From Larix kaempferi (Eukaryota; Streptophyta; Pinopsida; Pinales; Pinaceae), in assembly GCA_027924585.1 (NCBI GenBank), contig BSBM01000260.1, positions 15,741,001-15,805,000 on the forward strand: a stretch of 64,000 nt of DNA, read 5' to 3'. This document shows, piece after piece, positions 23,401 to 35,647 of this stretch. The translations under genes were made by a program, and so were the position numbers. The first letter of the stretch is position 1. Each line of letters begins with the position of its first letter. The notes under the pieces are model-generated. The model was not told the origin of the DNA and did not search any database. It saw only the letters and a program-made list of their open reading frames with translations.

Positions 23401-26304
23401 TGTACTACGTTTATCAAAATCTCAAATCCCAAATGTATATATAAAGATTTAAGATTTAGAAATGCAAACATAGTCTTATGTAAATCTAAACATACAACAA
23501 TTTAAAAGAAAGATCCAATGGAAATTGATAAATTTATGACTAAACCCCAATATGATCAACAACAACACTTTTCAACAAGTTCCTTCAAAGAGATCATAAA
23601 TTCATGAACTTATGTAAAATAAGAAAATAGATACACTTATGTGTGATATAACCATGTACTAGGTTTATCAAAATCTCAAATCCCAAATATACATATAAGG
23701 ATTTAGGATTTAGAAATGCAAACATAGTATTATGTAAATCTAAACATATAATGACCCGAAACAAAGATCCAATGGAAAAGAATGGGATATTGATAAATTT
23801 ATGACTAAACCCAACATGGTTTCCACTTTTCAACACCACCACTTTTCAACAAGTGCCTTCTAATAGATCATAAAATTCATGAACTTATGTAAAATAAGAA
23901 AATGGATACACTTATGAGTGATAGATTAAAAAAACAAACCATAAATCCTCAGGGACTATTGCACAATTTGCAAGATTTCATCTTCTTCGGTAACTTCTAT
24001 ACACTTTCTTTATTTTGACTATAGTAGTTGTTTTCTTCTCCATCTTAACCTCTCAGCTATTTGATATGAACGCATCTAAACAATCGGAGGATGGCCCCAT
24101 TTCAACATCTTTCAACCCCAGTTCAACTACTACTTCTTGTAGCACTAGACTTTTGTTAATTCTATTATGTGACTACTTCTTGTATTACTAGACTATTGTT
24201 AATTTTATTATGTGACTATTGTTGAGTTTCACATGTTTATTGCAAGCTAGAGAGAAGCTTCTCCCTCTCATCTCACAATAGGTAGAAAAGAAACATTTCT
24301 CATCTCACAATAGGTAGAAAAGAAACATTTGTCATCATGAGTTTCTTCTCTCAATGAGTTGATTGAATAGTGTTGTTAATGAAGAGAGTAATGAGTGAAT
24401 TGGAGACGTCTCTTCTCTTAATGAGTTGATTGAATAGTGTTGTTAATGAAGAGAGTAATGAGTGAATTGGAGAGGTCCTTATAGATTCCTTATTGTTATG
24501 GGAATGAGGTGAGTCTATATTGGATTTGAATTCTGAAAGACAAGAATTGATTCTTTCACATCTTTGGGTAGTGTAATGTGTCTATTAAAATTTAAGAAGT
24601 TCACAAAATGATACCTAGAACTAGTAAGAAGAAAGATCATGACATTTTAACCTTAAGTAGCGAAATGTACCACATAACAATTTTTCTTATTCCAAAAGAT
24701 TAGGGAATGACCCAACTCAAATTCACTGAAATATGCATCAAAACAAACACAATAATATATATATATATATATATATATCGTATTTCTCAACGGTTGATTC
24801 TATAGGAAATTTATAAGAAAAAACATATTTATATTAAGAATATAACTAGCAAAAAAGTACTTATTTTTTCGAAAGACTCAAATACCAAACAATTGACTAA
24901 GAGAGAGCAATTTCCACCCGATTATAGGCATTTGTTGTAGATGCCAACCCATAGCCATGCTAAGATACCAATTGTTAGAAAAACAAGATCGTAGAGCAAT
25001 AACAATAAATAGAAATGCAAATATAATCACACAAACACATTACAAGAGAGACACCAATATATCGTGGTTCACCCAAGATGGGCTACGCCCACACTGAAAT
25101 TGCCAGTCCTTATTATTATACCGTCCAACAAAGTGAAGGGATACAACCTACAGCACAGCCGCTGCACTTCCTCTTCACACTCTCTCACAGTCTCTCTTCA
25201 CGATCTTAGAGATCTTTACAATGCATAATACCTAATACATCAACCCTAGCCGTATTACAATGTCTTTCTTTTATAAGGGAAATACAATGGGAAAATACCA
25301 TGGGTTACCCAAAACCATGGGCCCGTAAACTGTTGGCGAAAACAACCCCAAATTTTTTTCTCGGGGGTGTTTCCCTCGAACCCCCTTTCTCGGGGGCCCA
25401 CTGGCCCCCACGCCACCCAGTTGGGGGAGTGTCAATTCTCCCTGGACCCCTTGGGGATCGTGCCGGGATCATAACCAAACCTGGGGTTCAAACACAACTC
25501 AATCATCATCTATGAGACTGGAATATCAGGCTCCACAAACAGCACCAACAGGGAGAGGAGGATGTGCATAATTCTTAGGGAAATTTCTCCATCTTCTCCA
25601 CACACCACAAGGATAATTCTTCTTTCTGTACTCCAGAGTCCCTTATAAGTTTCTCCCTCCAGTGCTCTTCAATGTAGAAATAGAAAGGCACAAGCTGATA
25701 TCCATTAACTTCTAGCATAAATTTTCTATTTTCTTGGCTCCTCCCCAGATTCTAACAGATTCCTTTCATGGTTGTTATATTCCTTAGTGTGGAAGTCTCT
25801 TCTTTCAAGATTAAACTCCCATTTTCTCTCCTATAAACCTGTTTACAAATTAGCCCTTTCCAAAAATTCAAATTTCTCTTCTTCTCATGTATGTAGGTAG
25901 GATGGAAAGGAGAGTCCCAATCCACTTATTCTTGGTTTTACTAATGTAGGGAAGAAAAATTTCCTTGGACATAGGAGGTGATTGCCTAGATTTAGGAGAT
26001 GGTTGAATCCACTATCTTTTACAATTTAAATGATAGATTAGACTCAGTGAAGGGATTTGTAATGGAAAAGTGGATTAGACATATTAACTTTCCCTTTTAT
26101 GGTATCATAGCCCGTTTGAGAGCTAATGCTAAGTCAATCTTGGTTCTTTTAGTAACTACAAAACAAAAATATTTGAGATTATTCAAATCACCATGGCATA
26201 TATACCTCATGATGTTTAAGAAAAGTACAATAATAAAGGAACCGACGCATGACATTGCATAATTTTCAGAATTAAAGTAAAAAGGTTAAAATTGGGACAT
26301 TATA
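23401..26304 (-). repeat. LTR, copy A, of an unidentified LTR retrotransposon family
   Basis: Homologous to 30099-30999 plus 39359-40491 (copy B). The left ends share TGTACTA. Copy B's right end is TAATACA, followed by TCCCCTCTCTCTC, which on the minus strand is a polypurine tract directly before TGTATTATCC. Copy A has the matching but mutated TCCCCTCACGC at 26305. The LTRs therefore belong to a minus-strand element. Removing the inserted solo LTR (24973-25549) and a local tandem duplication of about 250 bp (23401-23650, 23651-23925) leaves about 2.05 kb, close to copy B without its insertion. Coding capacity is nil. Confidence 0.65.
24973..25544. mobile_element. Solo LTR, 572 bp, nested in LTR copy A
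   Basis: It starts TGTTAGAAAAACAAGATCG, ends CACAAACAGCA and is flanked by CCAAT (24968-24972) and CCAAC (25545-25549), a 5-bp target duplication with one change. Copy B of the host LTR lacks it: its GATACCACTAAGG continues straight across the site. The tract ATATCGTGGTTCACCC is reminiscent of Ty1/copia LTRs, but the superfamily is not proven without internal sequence. The right half has an odd C- and G-rich segment (25340-25480). Confidence 0.8.
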
Positions 26305-29300
26305 TCCCCTCACGCAATATGCACTATTGATTCAAACTAACATAAAACATGAATCTCTCACAATAGATTCATTCAAGTCACCTCTTACATGCAATCATTC
26401 ACCCTCTAGGATTAGGCATCCCCTTCTTTGCTAAAAAGTTCCTCAAGTGATCCACCATTTTCCAAGGATTTCTTGCACAAGAAGGGCATGAACTTAGAGT
26501 CTTATTGCCAAGGCATCCCAATAGCTTTCTCTAATAAGCATAACTCAGGTGATCAAGGCATGTCATATGGTTATGGTGTCATCATCATCTTCACAAATCA
26601 TCATCTGTTCTTATTAGACAGTTCCAGCAACTCACCTATATCATACTCATACAATTCTCATGATATATTATTAGCAACATCTCAATTAGGAATTTAATTT
26701 TGTATCTTATAGAAATCAAGTTTCACAACTATGAGATTTTTCTAACAATGTTTGTTCCTTGTAGCAGTACTCGTCAATGCTCATTATGGACTTGTACTTA
26801 TTTCTATATCCAAGAAAATTCTACCTAGAATTTTGTTCTTCTTGATAGATATTCATTCATATGAGAAAATTGTGAATATTCATGTCTTCAATATACATAA
26901 CAAGACTCAAAATGATTTCAAAATTATAACACATTAATAATTCAATTTCTTAAACTGACAACATATTAAATGAAATGAAATATCATTCACTATATATGCA
27001 TTATTTGCACAAACAAGCATTTGTATAATGTAATCAACACAACATCAATGCATCCAAACAACTACAATCATTCTTGGCATACATCAGTTTTCTTAGATTT
27101 TTCATACTCCCATAGGTGTCATTCTCATATAAGAATCAATCCCATGTAACCATTTAACAATTGAGTTAAGCATGAGTAAAGGGATCATTTCCCATATTAT
27201 TTCAATAGACATATAATATTAGTACAACCTGAGTGGGACTAATGGTTAAGAACATGTGTTTCCTCCTAGGAGGTCATAGGTTGAATTCCAAAATGGGGGT
27301 AGGGTATGTACACCTATGTATACTTTAGCAGTTACATCACTGCACAGAGGGGGATCAAGATTCTCCCACAAACAAGGGTGTCTCATACACCAAATTGGTG
27401 TCTAGATTGGTTGTGACCTTAAAAATATATTATTATTATTATTATTAATGCATATTCATATAGTTTCCATTGACATAACTGATGTACCTAATTAGTGAGT
27501 AATTCATGGAATTTTACATAATCTTTTCATCAACATCTTTCACCATGCTCTCAACCATAAGATTGGATTTCATGGATGATATCTCGGAACTTTCAAGGAA
27601 AATTCGTGATCCATTAACATATTGGAAACTAATACAAAATATTTATAAACAATTTCCAAAGTACCATCATCAACAATAGTGTACTCTCGTTGGTAATATG
27701 AAAGGACCTTCCATAAGCAATTGTATATAGAATGCCATAAAATGTTGCTTTGTTGAATAATTTTAATAAGAGTGGCACTCAATTTTACCCTCCCCTATAA
27801 GAGGATCTTTCATTACCTCAAAATTAAGTGTGTAATTGATAGTACAACATTTCACTAAAAGATGTGAACCAGCTAGCACTTCTACAACACACAAACTTTT
27901 ATGATTTCAACTAGTAAGGAATACATGATTAATATTTACCAAAAGAATATTACCTTCTACTATTTCTAAAAGGTTACATAATCACTTGAGAATAGATGGT
28001 TCAAGCATTATTAAAGTTTACCCAACAAAATTATGTGTGTGTATTCACAATCGATAACAAGAACTCAAACTTCAACCAACAATAACCTACATATCAATTT
28101 TCATAATAGAGTTTGTGTAAGTCCCTTGATTAAAAGGGATATTATAATTAGTAGTATAAATACATGATCATTTTGGTTCTTGTAGTATATATATAAGAAT
28201 TCACATACAGCCAACATTCGATTTATAGGCTTTAAGATATTTTTTGATTTATGAATTACAAATGCAATTTTTTGTACAACTCAAAAATCAATTTACCAAG
28301 TGAATAGTATTTTCAATTTTTGAGTCAAAATCATTTTATTTAATTAGTTTTGGTAAAAGTATATATATATATATATATATATATATAAGTTTTAAAAAAA
28401 TAAAAATTGGCCGTATAATGTCCTCCCTTTTCTGCCAAATCATGGACGTGTAAACTTATCATCAACAATGTAAGCTTCGGTTATAGTTGAAACTTAGACC
28501 AAACAGAGCTTCAACATATGATATGCTTTGTATGCTACTATCACACCGTTTTCTCAATCTTGTTGACACATAAATGCAAACATTTTCAAACACATGGGTA
28601 TAATAATTAACATAATCAATTACTCCCTTTTGGGCAGTAATTTAAAGGAAAATTATATCTTATTAACATATTGATGATGGATCGATTTCCTTGAATGCCA
28701 TCAATTATTTTCTTGTGCCCATATAACCCTAATGTTGTAACCATGCTCTCATACTAATTTGTAACACACCCTCTGAATTGTTTCACACTCAACTTGCAAA
28801 CCTTTGTTCATGTATATGGTCTTCAACCTCTAACGTAAAGGCTTTTCACTTATCTTGTTTACAATATGTGAACCAATGAACTCTATCCTCTATATGGTGT
28901 ACTTTCTTTACTTCAAACTCACCTACCATAAGTTATCATTGATCATAACTTCTTGCGACTTCATCTCTCCTTAATCCATTTTCCCACTTGTTTTCCTTCT
29001 TGTTGCTTTATTATTCTACTAAAATTATCTTGAATTAAAGTCCCTCTTATAATCACTTCCAACAAACAAAGATGATCCATCACATCATTACAATAATGCC
29101 ACTTGGAATTGATTAACCTACAATGCCTTAGACAACTCCAAGAACAAAGATCTATTATGGTCCAATTATATCACATATGCAAACTTTTGGGAAGCAAACA
29201 ATTGTTTAATCATTTCAAATTCCCTATAGAAGAATAGTAAACTCTCTTATGTTTATTTGTAACTGACTATGGATTTGACCTTACCGTATTGTTACCATTC

Positions 29301-30098
29301 ATTAAAAATTTTAAGGTTGTCATTAACTCTATCCCGAAGAGATTCGATGCAACTAAATTGTACAACATTTTCCTCATCAATATAACTAGAGTATTCTTGT
29401 ATTGGCATCTTGTGCTCTATACATGTTTACCAACTAACCCTAAGCTTCTTTCGGGTACCTTCATCACTTACATGTATAACCACATGCTCACTTATTTTTT
29501 TACAAGTAAGAACCTTACCATCTCTAGCCTCCTACTTACCAATCTCGTTCTGCTATGTGGTGAGATTTGTTTCCTTGCTCTCCATGATACTGAGTAAGTA
29601 TTTATTTATTTCTAACATTTTCATGTTGAGTTTCCAAAGGTGGAACCAAATACCATGAGATAGATTTACCAGCCTTTGGTTTTCTATGATGATTGTGAGC
29701 ATGTTTTATCTTCAAAATCTTGTGAGCATGTTTTATCTTCAAAATATTATTATAATGCTTACTTTACTAATAATAATTTTATTTAATTAGCCAAATTTGA
29801 TTTTGACTACTTATCTCCACAAAATTAGAACTTTGGCAATAATACCATATTAAAAAACTAGAAAGAATGTAATAGAACATGCAATATATAGATAACCATG
29901 TTTTGGGGAAAATAATATACAAAATCCCATTCATCATGAAATAGATTTGGTGTACAACATATAACCGCTCAGTTTTCAAACTATCAGCCTTCCTATAACT
30001 TGGTACATGAATTTTAATAATATACTTTCAAACTCCCATTAAGACTTTGATAAGCAGATATTAGACTACATCTTGCTACGATCTGTCCAAAATAACCT
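26305..30098 (-). mobile_element. Decayed internal region between LTR copies A and B
   Basis: It lies between the polypurine tract beside copy A and the start of copy B. The first 1.1 kb (26305 to about 27225) is homologous to 40492-42560, beside copy B. No gag or pol motif could be recognised in either strand, and the longest open stretches look random. A SINE sits inside. A (TA)n run lies at about 28360-28387. The element is either very old or non-autonomous. Confidence 0.5.
27225..27430 (+). mobile_element. tRNA-derived SINE
   Basis: It is related to the SINE at 12341. It has an A-box-like CTGAGTGGGACTAATGGTTA, a B-box-like ATAGGTTGAATTCCAA and a TTA-repeat tail (ATTATTATTATTATTA) ending near 27447. 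It interrupts the tract ATATAATATTAGTA that runs uninterrupted in the homologous region at about 42590. The target duplication merges with the TTA tail and cannot be delimited. Confidence 0.65.
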
Positions 30099-30999
30099 TG
30101 TACTATCAAATCCCAACTGTACATATAAGGATTTAGGATATAGGAATGCAAATAGCCTTATGCAAATTTAAACAATGAACAATTGAAAAGAAAGACCCAA
30201 ATAAAAAGGAGATTGATAAATTTATGAGTAGACACTGAAATGGTCAACACCAACACTTTTCAATGAGTGCCTTCAAAGTGAAAAAATTCACAAACTTACG
30301 TAAAATCAAAGAACATATACACTTATGTGTGATAGATTAAAAGAAAACAAATAAGAATTCCTCAACCACTATTGCAAAGTCTAGAAGATTTCACCTTGTT
30401 CAGTAACTCCTATACACTTTTTGCACTTTAACTACGGCAATCACTTTCTTCACCAGCTCAGTCTCTCTATTGTTTGATATGAAAGCAAATGAACAATCAG
30501 AGGTTGTCCCCATTTCAACATCTTTGAAACCCACTTTAGCTACTACTTCTTGTGCTACTAGACAATTGTTAATTTTTTTTGTATTGTGAATTTCATGGGT
30601 ATGTTGCAGGCTAGAGAGCAAGATGGAAAGTGGGTTCCCCATCTCATCTCACAATTGCCATTAAAGAAACAAATGTCACCATAATCTTTTCCTATCAAGG
30701 ATTTGATCACACTACTATTTTTAATGATGAGAGTGATGATTGAATTGGAGAGGTCCTTATAGATTCATCATCATTATGGGAATGAGGTGACTCTACATTG
30801 GATTTTAAGTTCGAAAGACAAAAAAATCATTCTTTCGCATATTTGGGTAGTGCAGTGTGCATTAAAATTTAAGATGATCACAAATTATACCTAGAACCAA
30901 TAAGAAGGAAGATCACAATATTTTAAACTTAGCAACCAAATGGGATGCAAAACAATTTTGATTGTGTAGTCCAACATTATGACATTACAGGAAATGACC

Positions 31000-31252
31000 T
31001 ATTGTCACATCCATTGTAGCAAGGATACCATGATGCAGATAAGCCTATCATAGGCATGAGCCAATCCTTTTACATGAGTTGAGTTTCTCTCATGCTATGG
31101 TGGAGATTTATTTTTTCCTAGCTATTCAGAGGATGCAGAGCACTTATTCCAGTTCCCCTTGTCATGATTGAGCCCCTCATGACCCCATTGAGATGTATTG
31201 GTTTGGTTGTGGTTCACTTAATTGAGTACTAGAGCAGTAGTTGGTATACTTT
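31000..31252 (+). repeat. Truncated 5' LTR of the Tat-like element
   Basis: It starts TATTGTCACATCC and aligns with the first 250 bp of the 3' LTR (TGTTGTCACATCC at 35648). Homology stops abruptly after AGTTGGTATACTTTCC, where protease-coding sequence begins. By my rough hand count about one base in nine differs between the two LTR pieces, so the insertion is old. Confidence 0.85.
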
Positions 31253-34200
31253 CCTTTTCCCCATGCAATTTTGGGGGATATCCACCTTTTTATGTAGCCT
31301 TGGAAGTTAACAGTTTAATTTTGCATAATTACATGTTAGATTTTGGTGTTGAGGTCAATGTTATGCCGCTCCAAGTTATGGAACAACTTGAGCTTGTCCC
31401 TACAAGACCTTTTAGGAACGTATGTTGTATGGATTCCTGCCCTATCAAAGTTGTGGAGGTAATTGAGAACTTATAGGTGAGTTTAGCCGCGTGCTCAAGT
31501 ATTGAACTCTCTATGAATGTTTTAGTTTTGGATGTTCATGATGTCTAGGGAATGTTGTTTTCTAGAGAATGGTCAACGAGATTTTGGGGTAGTGTTTAGA
31601 TGGATCTCACGTATGCCACTATCCTGGTTAGTAAAGAATCATCAATCACCTTATTCAATGAGCCTCCTATCCATGAACATGCGGAAACTCCCAAGCACTT
31701 ATTCAATGAGGCTGTATATTCCAACAATGAAATTAGTAGTTTTATGGTATTGACAATTTATTGGTAGGAAGCAAGACAACACCCTCTCCCGCCAATCAAA
31801 GTTTGTAAATTGCACTTTGATGGAGCCAGGTCTCGACATGGTGTTGGGTTGGATAGTTTTAAATTCAGCTATTGGCGAGGAGATTTTGTACGCTTTCTGA
31901 TTGGAATTTGATTGCACCAACAATGTGGCAGAGTACAAGGCCTTACTTTTAGGATTGGAGATTGCTCGAGAAAGGAATATAAAGTCTATAAGTGTGGTAG
32001 GAGTATCCGACCTTATAGTATCCCAAATTAAAAATCAATTCACTGCTAAGAACAATAGACTCTGATATTATAGGAATGTTGTATGGGATGTAATTTAGTG
32101 CTTTGGTGCTTTCGGTATTAAAGTCATGCCTCGTGAAGAAAACACCCTTGCTGATGATTTATCCATTGCTACCAACACTTTTTGGATTCCAGAATCTTTG
32201 CACCAGAAGAATTGCAAGGTGGATGTCCTTTTTAGACCTTCTGTTCCAGATAACCAAGATCACTAGCAGGTATTTGACGATGATGCTCAAATTATTCAAT
32301 TCGTAAATGCTTCTCAAAGTTCTATGGTTAGTTTTGAAGATCAATTCAAAAGGAGAATCTATATTAGATATGGACATAATGGATGTTTCTCTTCCTCTAG
32401 AGAAGAATTTCAATCGACACGACGAATACAAATGAAGATGGGATAAGCCATTTGGTGAGGTGATTGAAATTAATATTGGCTCCCTTGTTCCCCCAAAAAT
32501 GATCAGAATTGGAAATAACACCTCTAAAGACGAAATAAGAAGAATTAAAAATATAATTTTAGAGTATAATGATGTTTTCGCATGGACGTATGATGATTTG
32601 AAAACATATGATTGAGCATACAATCCATCTAAAGGAAGGATACAAGCCTTACCGACATAAACTCTATAATATAAATCCCAAATTAGCCACATTGGTTAAG
32701 AAGGAACTAGAAAAGATGCTTGCTGGAGGGATTATTAGGTCCGCGAGGCATACAACTTGGGTGTCGAATCCTGTAATCGTGAGAAAGAAAAGTGGTGAAA
32801 TCAAGATTTGTATAGACTTTAGAAACTTGAATCAAGCCTCATTAAAGGACAATTACCCATTTTCCAACTTGGAGTACTTATTGCAAAGTGTGACTGGCGC
32901 TGGTATGTTGTCTATGTTGGATGGTTTCTCAAGGTATAACCAAGTGCAAATCTAGAAAGAAGATCGGAGAAAAACAACATATACAATTACATGGGGAACT
33001 TAAGAATGCATTCGCATGCCATTTGGTCTACTTAATGCTGGCTCAAATTTAAAAGGGCAATGGACCAAGTGTTTAGTGACCTCATTGGGAATATCTTTTC
33101 CATTTATCAAGATGATTTGACGGTATTTTCCAAAGAAAGAAGCGATAATGTCAATCATTTGAGGGGAATCTTTGATAGGTGTAGGAAGTTTGGTATATCT
33201 TTGAACCCAAGAAGTCCACCTTTGGAATAGATGAGGGAAAGATTCTTGGGCATATTTTGTCTAAGGATGGAATCTGAATAGATTCTGAGCGAATCCAAGC
33301 TATTCAAGCTATCCTTCCTCCCCATGATCTCAACACTCTTCATTCATTCTTTGGAAAAATTAATTTTGTAAGAAGATTTATTCCTAATCTGGACAAATTT
33401 GCTAAGTTGTTGAATGCTTTATTAAAGAAGGGGGTTAAGTTCGCATGGGATAAAAACTGTGCTTCATCATTTGGTAAGTTGAAGAAGGCTATCTCGACTG
33501 CTCCTGTTCTGGTTTTCCCTGATTATAATAAATATTTTTTTCTCTACTCTTATGCATCAGAGGATACCATAGCAAGTGTCTTGCTATAAAAGAATGATGA
33601 AAATTGTCAAACATGACGTTGCCTTCATGAGTAAAAACTTAAGAGATTCCCAACTAAACTATACAACCACTGAAAAGCAAGTGTATGCCTTGGTCAAATC
33701 CTTAAAACACTTCAGAACATATATCATATATTCTAGGATTAAATCCTATGTCCCATACTAGGCAGTCAAGGATGTTTTGTCTCATCATGATGGTATTTGG
33801 GTTAGAGGAAACTGGATATCTAGGATTCATGAATATGACCTAGAAATCAAGCCTATCAAAATCATTAAAGGGAAAGGATTATCCCAACTTTTGTATGAAA
33901 GGGGAAACAAGTTGATGTCAATCACGAGGAATTAAATTGCAGTAATGTTATGGTTTTATATGTCGTCAAAGATCATGAGTGGTATAAAGATATTATATAC
34001 TACCTCAAGGATTTAGCATGCCTTGATCATTTGCTTGATCATCAAAGAAAGGTCCTGAGGCTGAAGGCATCCAAGTATGTTTTAAAATAGGATGGTTTGG
34101 AATGGAAAAATCCAGATGGGATTATTCTTAAATGTGTGAACCCTGATGAATCTCAGGTAATTAAAAGAGAGATGCACTTAGGATTATGTGGTGGTCACTA

Positions 34201-35237
34201 TGCTCTGAGAACTACAGCTGCAAAGATTATGCTAGAAGGATACTAGTGCTCCACTCTTTTCAAAGACGTGCATGCTTTTGTTAGGGATTTCCAAGAAGGC
34301 CAATTCTTTTCTAGGAAGCCAAGATTACTGGCCTTAACTTTGTCTCCGATCATCATAGAGGCCCCATTCCAATAATGGGGAATGTATTTTGTCGAACCCT
34401 TGATCCAAATTCAAGCAATGGGCATAAGTATATCCTGACTTGCACATATTATTTTACTCGTTGGGTCGAAGCTCTTCCTGCTAAGAAGGAAACCGCAAAG
34501 GTGGTAGTGAAATTTCTCAATGAATACATAGTATATAGATATGGTTGTCCTTTAAATATCACCACAAATAATGCAAAGTGTTCAACAAGATCAAAATGTA
34601 TACCGTTTGTTTGGACCATGGTATCTGATTATCTCATTCATCAAACTATTTCCCACAAGGAAATGGTTTGGTTGAATCCAGTAACAAAAACTTGATTAGA
34701 ATTTTGAAAAGAATGTTGGGTGAAAATAAGTAGAGTTGGGATAACAAATTCAAATATGCTTTATGGGAAGACATGACAATAGTAAAAAGGATATTTGGCA
34801 AGGCCCCGTTTGAGCTTGTTTTTGGTCAAAACTATAGGCTCCCCATTAATCTTCATATCTTCGTTTATGAATTGTTACATTAAAGCTCCTCTGACCAAGA
34901 ATCCATACAAGCAAGAATAGATAAATTGGTCGATCTTGATAAAATTTAGAGGGAATCCTTTAATAAGATGGTTATAGAACATGAACGGATCAAGGGCACT
35001 TTTGACCAAAGTACTAGAAGTGAAATATTCAAGCTTGGTGATATAGTTTTACTATGGGATAAACATAAAGAGAAGCTTGGGAACCATGGGAAATTGGAAA
35101 AATTATGGATGGGCCTCTATTGAGTAAGTTGAATCGTCGGAAAAGGCTCAGTCTAGTTAGAAACCTTGGATGGGGATGAATTGGAGTTTCTGATGAATGG
35201 TTGCATGCTTAAGCATTATTTTCCGCCCATGGGTTAA
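31253..35237 (+). pseudogene. Tat-like pol polyprotein remnant
   Basis: Domains in order. Protease (about 31260-31560): NYMLDFGVEVNVMPL, where the family has a D-S/T-G active site, so the Ser/Thr is replaced by Phe. Extra RNase H (about 31800-32180): LHFDGARS, NNVAEYKALLLGLEIA, VVGVSDLIV (the usual GDS is GVS) and ENTLADDL. A linker with VLFRPSVPDNQDH follows. Reverse transcriptase (about 32600-33230): IRSARHTTWVSNPVIV, KICIDFRNLNQASLKDNYPF, MPFGLLNAG and the catalytic YQDD near 33105. RNase H (33400-33900): FAWDKNCASSFGKLKKAI and TTTEKQVYALV. Integrase (about 34150-35237): HLGLCGGHYALRTTAAKIML, YFTRWVEALPAKKETAKVVV (core) and GKAPFELVFGQNYRLPINLH. The first two integrase Asp positions are altered (MYFVE, TTNNAK). 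Stops and frameshifts lie between all blocks. Confidence 0.85.
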
Positions 35238-35647
35238 GTGATAAGAACCCTTTAGTACTTAGGATAGGAACCGAATAAGCTCAATTGAGCAGTAGATTTA
35301 GAGTATTTTATTTTTGCTTGTTTTGTCTGAGTTTGGTTTTGATTAGTTTGCGTTCTTGAGTGTGTTTGAGTTTCATTAGATTATATATTATGTCATTTAC
35401 TTTTAATAGTTATTGCCAACATCTTATTTTAGTTTTTATTTTATGCATATGTTTTTTAGCATCCTGACGCTTGATTCGCAGAGGAGTGGTAGAGCATTTG
35501 TGTTTTGCAGGAACAAGTATGGATCTGAAGATGAAACAAATGTTCGGGTGCATGATCGTGGATGATGAGAGGGATTCTATGGATTAGATATTTATGAGGT
35601 TATCAAGTACTCTCTCCCTTATAGAACTTGTCCTAGATGGAGCCATA

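Noticed and set aside
26098-26110. TGGTATCATAGC-like tract (also near 40300) as a primer-binding site for a plus-strand element
   Set aside because: It lies inside the repeated LTR. The polypurine tract and TGTA/TACA ends at 40491-40506 fix the element on the minus strand.
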